Below, in pieces: positions 55,476-64,000 of a stretch of DNA of 64,000 nucleotides; position 1 is the first letter of the stretch; each line of letters opens with the position of its first letter. Below the pieces are notes generated by a model. That model did not search any database, was not told where the DNA came from, and saw nothing but the letters and a program-made list of their open reading frames with translations. Both the position numbers and the translations under genes were made by a program. The stretch is taken from the NCBI GenBank assembly GCA_963556195.1, contig OY744516.1, positions 37,457,778 through 37,521,777 on the forward strand. The letters are read 5' to 3'. Source of the stretch: Sepiola atlantica (taxonomy: Eukaryota; Mollusca; Cephalopoda; Sepiida; Sepiolidae).

Positions 55476-56549
55476 ACCCTCTTATTATTAAGTATAATGT
55501 TCTATTTCGACGTACAGAAAGAGAGAGAGACACACACACACACACACACAGAACAGGGGCGCATTATTTGATTAATAACATGTAAACAAGAGATTCTCTG
55601 AAATTTATCATACGAGTCACTCAAAAATGATATATTTACTTTGATTTTTTTATTAAAATTAATTTGGGTTGTTTTTTTTTAATATTATTAAATATTGTTT
55701 TAAAGCTCAAATTATTTAATTTAAAAAAATAATTTATTAAAAAATTACTTTTTTTTTTTTTTCCTTTGTAAGAAAAACAAAAACATTTTACTGAGCAATT
55801 AAATAACTGTATTTTATTTTTTAATTGATTTTATTTTAGGTAAACTTTTTTTTTTTTTTCAATTTGAAAAACTTCAAATGTTATTACGATCTTAAGTGAG
55901 TTTAGGATTTTTTGTTTTACATTTTATGTCGTAAAGGGTAAATTTTGTTTAAAAACTGTTTTTATTATTCCATGTTTTATTTATTAAAAATAAAGGATGT
56001 GATTTTCTTTCTTTTTTTTTTTGTAAAAAACAAACACATTTTAATGAGCAATTAAATAAAACAACTAGCAAAAATATGCTCCCTTTGGTCGCATATTTTG
56101 CTAGTATATATAATAGAAGAATGCCCATTCCAGGATGGTAAAATTAATTCCCCCCCCCCCCCCGAACGGAACAGTTTTGCACCACTTTTATGTCCCCCTT
56201 ACCAAGATTAAAATCAAGCTATAATGACACTAAACCTTATGTCTAGAATTCTTATTTCAATTTTGATCAAAATCCATTACATGATTTTGATTTCTGAAAA
56301 TGTTTAAAATTTAAGGCTGAAGCTTAAAGAGTCTTCAGAAGAAATTCAAAATCAGGGAATCTTGCTTCATTAGTGTCTAATGACTATGGATCAAGGTTAA
56401 TGAAAATCTGAAATATTTTAATTTTCAAATGGGAGGTTGTGCCATATTATGCCCCCTAAAACCCTTTAAAATACTTGAAAGAAACTGAAATTTGGGGAAT
56501 ATTTTAAATTTCACAAAAATCGGAGATATCTAATATTTTACAAAGGGCT
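55476..56549. repeat. Non-coding, with the TAGCAAAAATATG hairpin, copy 2
   Basis: The hairpin is 56065-56104: CTAGCAAAAATATG and CATATTTTGCTAG with a CTCCCTTTGGTCG loop. (CA)n lies at 55530-55549 and a poly-C run at 56151-56163. The sequence is otherwise AT-rich, with no gene. Confidence 0.65.
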
Positions 56550-56745
56550 TCTACCCGTGTATAGCCATGCTGAGGGGATCTTATATGTGCTGCAAATACT
56601 ATGTTATTTTGAATATGTGGTCAGGGTTTACTTGTAGGGTGAAGTATCTTCATGTAAAGTTGTTCTGATAAACCCTTATACATAGACACGTGCGGATGGT
56701 GTCTAGTAGGTAATTCAAACTCCTCAGTATATGTGTGTGTGTGTA
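56550..56745 (+). repeat. ~450-bp dispersed repeat family, partial copy
   Basis: The 3' ~190 bp of the family at 26200-26685: CCGTGTATAGCCATG, GGTCAGGGTTTACTTGTAGG and GTGTCTAGTAGGTAATTCA, followed by a GTGTGTGTG tract. Confidence 0.7.
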
Positions 56746-57224
56746 TGTGCATATTTATATATGTGTGTGGTTATATTTATGTGTGTGTAATATATATATA
56801 TATATATATATATCAATAACATGAATTACAGAACTAGTGTCTAGCATAGTAATTGACGTTACCAAATTCTTAGCTGTTAAGCAACCATACTTTTTAATCT
56901 TGCACGTGCTTAGAACGTAATCACGTTTGCATGTAACATCTCAATATTATAAGCCATCTTTTTAAAATCGTAAATTACTAGCCGTTTTTTAAAATAATCT
57001 CAATAGTAAAAACATATTTGTAAAGACACCAAGACTAACACCGCCTGAAGATGATTTGACGAATCAAATCGAAAATACTTGCGAAAAAGAATAAAAATGG
57101 AACAACCCATGAAACTTACGTATACCAATTTGATTGAAATACTAAATGGACTATTTGGAAAATTGAAAAAAAAAAAGTCTTATCAGGCAAAAACACTCCG
57201 TGTTATTAAGTAATGTTTGCCTAA

Positions 57225-57277
<53 letters not shown>

Positions 57278-57465
57278 TAGATATGGTGTGTGTATATATA
57301 TATTATAAATATTTATTTTTATCTACATATAATATGTTTTATTCTTACGGAAATCATCAATGTAAAGAAGAATTATTTACACGAGTCGCCAGGCTCTACC
57401 CCCGGAACATGAGTTATATTTCAAACTCAAATTCTTGGCAACATCTTTGCCTTCACGGCCGCCGT

Positions 57466-57497
<32 letters not shown>

Positions 57498-57649
57498 TCG
57501 TCTGTTTTTGTATAGTATAAAGCAGCCGATTAAACATCTGTTTTTTACTTTTGAACCAGAAAAAAGTTATTTAATACAGATGAAACAACTGTCTGAGAAA
57601 TACAATAAAATGTTTTAAACGGAAAAAAAAGAAACTTTGATTATGTTCT

Positions 57650-57714
<65 letters not shown>
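56746..57714. repeat. Microsatellite-rich non-coding region
   Basis: (TA)n tracts lie at about 56788-56812, 57230-57258, 57470-57496 and 57652-57708, with (AG)n at 57259-57274. A CTGAAGATGATTTG...CAAATCGAAAA hairpin module is at about 57046-57080. No gene. Confidence 0.7.
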
Positions 57715-58670
57715 CAGGACGGGTATAAGCAATAAATATAGCATTAGTTAAAAAAATTTGTTTTTTTTCTTTCTTTGCAAGATATGGTACAATTTTAGTG
57801 GTACTTCCCTAAATAGTAAAGTTTACAAAAAAATAATGTACCCATGTTACTCATCCTGCTGCCTAGAATATATATTCCATAATGATAAGTTCCATGGTTT
57901 AGGATTTTACCAATCATATACATGCAATTGACGCTTATGCATGCGCACCAGTTCTTTTTAGAAAGGCATCACTTTATATAACTCAAAATCTGATGAAGAT
58001 CAATTCTTTTCTCCAAATTTTTAGTATCTAACTTATTTAAAAAGTTGGGGGGGGGGGGTGTAAGTTCGTATGAGTGCACCCCCTAAATGGTAAAGTTTAA
58101 TAATGTAAATAATGTGCCCATGTTACTCACTGTGTTGCCTAGAATATATATTCCAAAATTCATAATCTGTGTGTGTATTTATATAGATACTGGAAGAATA
58201 CCCATCTCAGGATGGGTCAAAGCAATATGTAGAGCATTACCTTTTAATTGGGATGGGGGGAGTAGTTTTTAGGGGCACACCACCTAAATGGTAAAGTTTA
58301 CAAAAAAACTAATAATGTGCCCACATGACTCACCGAGTTGCCTAAAATACAAATCTTATAATTCATTATAAGTTCAATAGTTTAGGAATTTATGCCACAT
58401 ATAAATATTATTAATGCTCATGCGTGTGCATATCAGTTCGGTTAAAATTTTCTAACATCATATAACTCAAAATTTGATGTAGAGCAGTTCTTTTCTCTAT
58501 TAAATTTTTTCTATTTAGCTTATTTAAAAAAAATTTTTTTGGGGGGGGGGGGGCAGACATCTTAAATTGTAAAGTTTACAAAAAAATAATCTGCCCGTTT
58601 TACTCACCGTGTTGCCTAGAATATATATCCCATAATTCATAATTATCGATTCATTAGTTTAGGAGTGAAC
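57715..58670 (+). repeat. Diverged tandem/dispersed repeat, four partial units
   Basis: A block containing CCTAAATGGTAAAGTTTACA, ATAATGTGCCCATGTTACTC and GTTGCCTAGAATATATATTC recurs at about 57800, 58078, 58270 and 58555. Spacings are irregular (about 190-285 bp) and G runs lie between units. No ORF. Family unknown. Confidence 0.7.
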
Positions 58671-58679
58671 CCTATGCAT

Positions 58680-58935
58680 AGAGATGTTGCTAGTCTTTTT
58701 CTGCTCCATCGTTATTTTCATGGTAGGTGCTCGACTGAGCTCCAGTCTATGTAATTTCCCTTTCTCTCTCTGTGTACCTAAAATTAAACAGAGCTTCCAT
58801 GAGCATAGTTTTTTTTCTAGAACTACCCGTCTGGGGAACACAATACCGTGGAGCTGCTTCCCAGCTGAATACAACATAGTCGTTTTCAAGTCCAATGTAA
58901 ACAAATTCTTGTTGAACCGTCCTTTTAAATAATCA
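58680..58935 (+). pseudogene. LINE 3'-end fragment
   Basis: The open frame ends HSFFSRTTRLGNTIPWSCFP, then AEYNIVVFKSNVNKFLL, a stop. This fits the conserved LINE C-terminus (R-x-xRLWNSLPxxCF...FKxxVxxxL). Only the last ~80 codons are present. Confidence 0.7.
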
Positions 58936-59074
58936 AATTTTTCCCAATTTCAACCATCATTACCAATCATCATGGTGTTATCTCACCGTCCACCTGACAA
59001 ACTCATTAACTCTTATCCTCGAGTGGCTTTTATAAGTGGTGACTCCTTGGGGGGGGGGAGAAATTATCTTCATA

Positions 59075-59545
59075 CCTAACACTTGATCTCTATATGAGAT
59101 ACATAGATATTCGAGTGTTCAATTAAAGTTCTCTTTTTACCTCTTAAGCGTTGAATTAATAAAGAAATTAATAACATGAATTTTCCTCTCCCCAAATGAC
59201 CAGTTAACTATGTTAACTATCTTTCTTGTGGTCTCTTGGTCTTAACCGGATTCCAGGACAAGAATTCATCTAGTCTGGTAGAGTATCCAACTTAGTGCTG
59301 TTACTTTAGGTTACATCACTAGGAGAAGGTGCACAATTTCTCGTATGAGCCAGTGTATAGCCGTGTCAAGGAGATCTTATTTGGCCTTCGAATACTATGT
59401 TATTTTGAATATTTGGCGAGGGTTTACTTGTAGGGTGAAGTATCCTCATGTCAGGTTGTCCTGACAAACCCTTCTACAGAGAGACCGAAGACACTCGAGG
59501 ATAGTGTCTAGTAGGTAATTCAAACTCTCCAAGTATATGTGTGTA
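59075..59545 (+). repeat. ~450-bp dispersed repeat family, copy C
   Basis: A full-length copy, starting ACACTTGATCTCTATATGAG and ending GTGTCTAGTAGGTAATTCA followed by GTATATGTGTG. It is collinear with 26200-26685 and 26738-27190. Confidence 0.75.
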
Positions 59546-59683
59546 TTATAAAACAATTTATTAGAAATCCCATGCCAATTATAAAATTCAGATATATGCA
59601 AATTATTTAAGAAAAAAATTGTTGTTGTTTCAAATGGAATTTAAATAGTTTTTATTTTTATTATTCCTAATGAAATATTTTGT

Positions 59684-60007
59684 CTAAATAAGCGTCTCTA
59701 ATTTCCCTCCCCGTTTTCCATTTCTCAACAAATCCCCTTGGATAAACCCACCCCCACTCTTCCCCCATCCCTTCACTTGTTCCAGAAAGCATTTGACTCT
59801 GTCCTCCTCCTCCTCCTCTGCTGCCACTGCTTCCCGGATCACCACCCACTCAGCTTCCCATTTCCTCATGGTTTCTTCTTCTCCGTCTTCTTCATCTTCA
59901 TCATCATTATTGATTTTGTCCCCAGGATTCACCTCCTCCATGTTTCTTGCCGCTGCTCGATACTCTGTGGATGCTCTCATATAAGTTGTCGGCTGAAGCG
60001 TGTACAA
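59684..60007 (-). CDS. Unidentified acidic ORF (possible gene or exon)
   Basis: The minus-strand frame has 107 codons. It begins MYTLQPTTYMRASTEYRAAA and continues with an acidic run (NNDDEDEEDGEEE, EEEEEDR), then a Gly-rich part ending GKRGGKLETLI. The block is less AT-rich than its surroundings. Part of the acidity comes from (TTC/TCC)n on the + strand, which weakens the case. It has no recognised domain. A GAG/GTGAAT inside it could be a splice donor. It could be a lineage-specific gene, an exon of an antisense gene or chance. Confidence 0.25.
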   Translation of the reverse strand: MYTLQPTTYMRASTEYRAAARNMEEVNPGDKINNDDEDEEDGEEETMRKWEAEWVVIREAVAAEEEEEDRVKCFLEQVKGWGKSGGGFIQGDLLRNGKRGGKLETLI

Positions 60008-61129
60008 ACCGTTTGTGACAATGACTTCTCACCGAGGTAACGACCCTTTATAAAGCTTTGTGGCCGGCACGAATGTTTGAATGAATGCCGAACGTGCGTG
60101 CATGTGTAGATTCTGATGGCCGGATTGTGTTAGTAAGTGAGACTGTTTTGGAAATTGGATCTCTTCTCCAATTTTCCCAGGAAATGTGTTAGCTTACAAC
60201 TACTGTTACTACTGCTCTCTCTCTCTCTCTCTCTCCTGCCAATCTAGAAACGAGCGAACGAAAGGATATAAATGACTACATGCATTTTTTATATTGTTTT
60301 ATTACTACCAACTTATACAATTATTATTTCATTATTTTTGGTAATATCCGTACTTTAAGTGCAACTTTATAAAATGTGTTGCTTCATTTTGTTATTCGAT
60401 AACCACTCAGCTTCTCTTGGTTTCCTTGTTTACCAATAGGTTTACCCCCCTACCCTCACCAATCCGTACCGGCTGTGCTTGTCTCTTGTCATCTTTTCCA
60501 TCTTGTTGTCATGGCCTCAGATGTTAATTTGAATATTTGTAATGAAAGCTGAAGGCATTGATCAGCTGCTTGCTAGCTTCACTCTCTTTGTGTCTATAAC
60601 ACTTTCCTTCCCCAACCATTTGTATAGCTGCTATGCACCCCCCACTCACACGCGTGTGCGTTTGTTGCGTTTGCTTCAGATTTCTATCCCCACTTCTTTC
60701 AGTGTATCAACACGTCTCATCGTTGTTGCCACGATAATATTTAATCATTTACTTTGTTGTCATATGACTCCAGCATGAAAACTACCTAGCTACTACTTAT
60801 ATAAAGAAGAAAGAAAAAATAAGAAGAAATTAAATCAAAACTTTAATAAATTAGCAAAGAAAGAAGAAAGAAACCTTGTATAACTTGTGATACTATGATA
60901 CTACAGTTCCATTGAAAATTTGATTGTATCATATCTTTTCCCCGAAACTCCCTCTTTCTGTTTCTCTTATTTTAATTTTTAGTTTTGTTTTTATTTATTT
61001 GCGTGTAATTACTATTTCTCGTCAGTTTTATCATTTCGTATTATGCATCAGCCATTTCATTGTGAAGCCGTCATCTTTATATTCTTGACATTAGAGAAAC
61101 AAAATTCAAATTTAAAAAAAACAAAAAAA
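60008..61129. other. Non-coding
   Basis: (CT)n lies at about 60214-60235. Moderately GC-richer up to 60780, then AT-rich. No supportable exon. Confidence 0.45.
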
Positions 61130-61745
61130 AAACTCTTATCTAACATTTGATATTCTTCGTTGCTTAAATTTTGTCTTGTTCAAGATTTCTTTAAGATATT
61201 TTAAAATTGTGTACTTTTTATAGGATACAATCTACATTAAAACCAACCTCATTTAAATCTTGATATCTTGCTTAAATTTTGTATTCATGCTTTGGCTACT
61301 CTGATATTTTAGATATTAGTCATTTAAAATGTTCTACTCGATATTATAAAATTAACATAAAAAACTTTTTAGCAATAAATCTTGTATTTAGGATTTGGCT
61401 ACTTTAAAAAAATTGTTTTAAATTGAAGACTTTTCAAAATGCTGTACTCTATATTGTAAAAGCAACATTAAAACCGACCTCATCTAACTTTTGATATCAT
61501 TGCTTAAATTTTGTATTTAAGACTCTGTTATTCTTATATTTGATATTTTGTTTGAGATGCAATTTAGACCTTTCAAAATGTCATACTGTTTATATTATAG
61601 GATAAACATGAAAAACGATCTCCTTTTCACTTTTGATATCAAAGCTTAAATTTTGTATTTAAGATACGGCTATTCTTATATTTTTTGTTTTAGATTAATG
61701 TAAGAACCTTTCAAAATTGTTTTCATTTTTAAAAATATTTTATAA
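61130..61745 (+). repeat. Degenerate tandem repeat (~100-140-bp units)
   Basis: GCTTAAATTTTGTATT-type segments recur at about 61162, 61270, 61372, 61502 and 61644. They are interleaved with CTTTTGATATC and CCTTTCAAAAT-type segments in the same order. Confidence 0.6.
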
Positions 61746-61762
61746 AAACTCAGCATTTTGTC

Positions 61763-61795
<33 letters not shown>

Positions 61796-62069
61796 ATATA
61801 TATATAATGTCTGCATGCATATACTATTCTTGTTTTATGATCAAGCACTCTGGTTAATGTTTCTGCTAACACGGGACTATATATATATATATATATAAAC
61901 ATTAGAGACGTGTTAACGTCAAAACGCTGGTTGATCCGCATAGACTTTTTCTAATGTTTATATAATTTTATTTATAAAAGCTCTACTTTGTATTGAACTT
62001 TTGAAAAAGATATTGGTTCTAAGTTCATATTATCAATATATTTGAACTTAATTAATATATGTATATATA
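61746..62069. repeat. (TA)n-rich non-coding
   Basis: TA tracts lie at about 61765-61806 and 61880-61898. No gene. Confidence 0.7.
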
Positions 62070-62327
62070 CTAGCAAATATATGCTCCCTCCTGTCACATA
62101 TTTTTGCTAGGTTAGGAGGATAATATGGTGAACGAATATATACTACACTGATTCCCAAAGAAGGAGGTAATGAATGAGAGGATGATATCGTGACAACGGA
62201 ATAGATAGTATACTCTTCCCCCCCCCCCCCTAAAAAAACAATAATAATAGAGGAGGTTATGCTTGTGAGTATGGTCTCATGACAACAGAACAGATATTAC
62301 ATTACCCCCCCCCCTCTAAGAGAGGAT
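62070..62327 (-). repeat. Hairpin copy 3 plus U2-like tandem units (minus strand)
   Basis: The hairpin CTAGCAAATATATG...CATATTTTTGCTAG spans 62070-62110. It is followed by about two and a half minus-strand units of the U2-like repeat (GGAGGATGATATCGTGACAA, CGGAATAGATAGTATAC, then GACAACAGAACAGATATTAC). Units continue after the U2-headed element at 62687-62800, showing that the element inserted into this array. Confidence 0.7.
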
Positions 62328-62670
62328 TCTTGGCCTTTTGGCTAAGATCAAAGTGTAGTATCTGTTCCGATGGATACTGCACCCCCATAGACTGGTATTG
62401 TCTTGGCTTTCGGGGCTTGATTTACACCGGTCTATGGGTCTGTCCTGTGCAGTTCTAGGAGGTCCACCCTCCCAGGCTTCGCCTCCCCTTTTTGGGAAGG
62501 AGTAAGTTTATTGCTTACTACCTGAGGCGCCCTTACCGGGGAATTCCGACGGGGCTGCCCAGGCAATTTTTAAACCCCACTTTCCGACCCGACCTTGGGT
62601 CACATCTTACTTGTGGGAGTAAAATAAAAACTGGCCTTGTGCCTAACTCTTGGAGAAGAGTAAATCAATA
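62328..62670 (+). mobile_element. U2-snRNA-headed SINE-like element, copy 2
   Basis: 343 bp, flanked by a perfect 16-bp direct repeat, CCCTCTAAGAGAGGAT (62312-62327 and 62671-62686). The head TCTTGGCCTTTTGGCTAAGA and TCAAAGTGTAGTATCTGTTC follows U2 snRNA bases ~8-46 with one substitution and one inserted A. The rest matches copy 1 at 46614-46950 almost base for base, including the CCATAGACTGG/CCGGTCTATGG stem. The 3' end is GAGTAAATCAATA with no poly-A. The target duplication and 5'-complete U2 head argue for retrotransposition. The frame from 62492 is not a gene. Confidence 0.9.
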
Positions 62671-62686
62671 CCCTCTAAGAGAGGAT

Positions 62687-62800
62687 GTAATACCTGAGAG
62701 GATTACTCCCCCCCCCCCCCCCCCAATAAAAATGGAGGTGGTAATTCCTAGGAGGATGATCTTATGATAACAGAATGGATACAACACTACTCACCTCATT
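62687..62800 (-). repeat. U2-like tandem unit (minus strand), right of the insertion
   Basis: GGAGGTGGTAATTCCTAGGA and GGATGATCTTATGATAACAG, then AATGGATACAACACTAC: one more unit of the array interrupted by the U2-headed element. A (C)16 run lies at 62708-62723. Confidence 0.65.
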
Positions 62801-62879
62801 AAAAGATAATACAATAATAGATTAAATCAGCTTTTTTTTTCGTTCGTTTAAACATGCCTTGTCTTAAAAAACATGTTTA

Positions 62880-63990
62880 TGATTCCTTGGCCCTTTAAGT
62901 TAATCAGAGAGTGCCGAGCTGCGATCAAAAAGCTTTCTCTGTCCAGTGACCTTTCTTTGTCTTTTAGAAAGGAACTCCATAGGGGATTAGTAAAGGGGAC
63001 AGCTGGCGATCCATTCGTCGAGCGGTTCAGATGGTCGGAGTAGGAAATCCGCTCCAAATGGAGTTGGGTGCCAGGGACGAGTTATCTCAGTAACTCTGAG
63101 TTCTTTCTGACTTAGCAATTGGCTGTAAATGCGTTACTCCTCAATGCCATACAACACAGTTCTAGAATGAAGGACTTGCGTTAGTGTCCCCGCTGCTACA
63201 TGCTCAAAGGCCCGATCACGCTATCTTTCAATGCAACAAACTCCGGAGGTTCTAGGGGTATGTCCACGAGGTGATGGCTTGTATCGATCTCAAGCATTCA
63301 TTGTCGCTAAATGTATACTATGCAATCGACAACGTCGGGCCAGCATGGGGCAAGGACAGACGAATGGTGTTTCTTGCGATCCTAACCGTAGTGAGAATGG
63401 TGGTGTGAACGTCATGTCTGAGAGATAACTAAGGAGTTGAATCTTTTGCTGATCTCTCTCTTCAAGCACCAGCTGAAAGTCAAAATCAGATGTGATAGAA
63501 AAAGATTACATTCCTTGATTCTTGAAAATAGGTGGATACAAGTAGCGAGCTTTTGTGTACGAAAAGGAGTCAAGTATCAGTATGTGCTCCTTGCTTGAGC
63601 ATGGTGTATGCGGTTCCTGGTCCTGTCGGACTCCAGCCCTTCGGGTAAGTTTAGCGTCTTAGTTCGTCAAGTGAATGAGTTAACCTGGTAATAGACATCC
63701 TCTAAGATGCCCACGCCCCATTTTCAATTTTTTGTCCTCGGCCACTCCCAAATTGCATTTATCTTGGAAGGACACCACCAACTCTCCAAACTCCATCCCC
63801 CATTTTTATTCTCTCACTTAGATCCCACTCCCCTTTAGAGATTGAAGTGCTTGTTTTTGACTCTGAACAAACTGGAAAACGGTAGGCGGTCTATTATTTA
63901 GAAAGGGTTGGGAGGGTTTACTAACCAAATTTTTTTTTCCCAACTCCCCGTTTTATTCCAATGAAATTTGTGTATATATGTATATTTATG
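62880..63990 (+). pseudogene. LINE C-terminal region (paralogue of 48956-50215)
   Basis: Broken-frame reading of the same C-terminal LINE segment as at 49-50 kb: the cysteine-containing CPRCYMLKGPI part, then IDNVGPAWGKDRRMVFLAIL-like and KVKIRCDRKRLHS-like pieces. The shared 3' end ATTCCAATGAAATTTGTGTA lies near 63955-63980. The two copies diverge strongly, so neither is recent. Confidence 0.65.
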
Positions 63991-64000
63991 AACTGTAACA

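Noticed and set aside
57046..57080. Hammerhead ribozyme at CTGAAGATGATTTG...GAAAA
   Set aside because: Stem II is good, but stem III cannot form with a proper A-U closing pair, and stem I is only three pairs.
57217..57618. 133-codon frame beginning in (TA)n
   Set aside because: It starts and continues through TA and AG microsatellites (IYIYIY, RERERE). The non-repeat remainder has no recognisable domain.
62328..62375. A genuine U2 snRNA gene or variant
   Set aside because: Only the first ~40 bases match U2. The Sm region, stem-loops III and IV and U2 3' end are absent, and a target-site duplication surrounds a longer element.

Overview
The window looks like a slice of a large, repeat-rich, AT-rich animal genome, most likely a coleoid cephalopod (octopus-like). 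This assignment is an inference. It rests on very long introns full of LINE and SINE debris, abundant (TA)n microsatellites, RTE-type LINEs ending in (GAT)n tails, Penelope-like fragments and tRNA-headed SINEs. I could not run a database search.

The only host gene I can support is a stretch of a CIN85/CD2AP-family adaptor gene (SH3KBP1-like) on the + strand. Four exons are visible: 12630-12747, 28189-28337, 32325-32379 and 44101-44247. Their splice sites are canonical and their phases join without a break (0>1, 1>0, 0>1, 1>1). They encode the C-terminal half of an SH3 domain (closest to SH3-B of CIN85), the conserved GVGFGxIF...PIKLRP linker motif, and two further linker exons. They total 469 coding bases across introns of about 15.4, 4.0 and 11.7 kb. 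The first SH3 domain, the third SH3 domain and the coiled coil were not found and probably lie outside the window.

Everything else is mobile or repetitive. 1-5 kb holds inverted-repeat elements and a dead LINE. 5.4-9.8 kb holds an 80-bp tandem array followed by an apparently intact 1046-codon RTE-type LINE ORF carrying a PHD-like finger. 13-14.3 kb has an 83-bp-arm palindrome and a 48-bp minisatellite. 16.7 kb has a 5S-rRNA-headed SINE. 18-21.1 kb is a 3.1-kb almost pure polypyrimidine array. 21.6-27.4 kb holds RTE and Penelope fragments and tRNA/hammerhead-ribozyme composites. 34-38 kb has large inverted repeats. 38.4-41.1 kb has a Penelope GIY-YIG fragment and a LINE. 46.6 and 62.3 kb carry two copies of a SINE-like element with a U2-snRNA-derived head and target-site duplications. 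48.9-64 kb is LINE tails, U2-like tandem repeats and dispersed families.

The most notable signals are: (i) a SINE-like family headed by U2 snRNA sequence, related to ~90-bp U2-like tandem arrays; (ii) a tRNA-like module coupled to a complete type I hammerhead ribozyme, with a second partial ribozyme exactly 257 nt upstream, so that cleavage would release a unit-length RNA; (iii) an intact LINE sitting directly behind an 80-bp tandem array; and (iv) the 3.1-kb polypyrimidine tract, which shows a staged sequence history.
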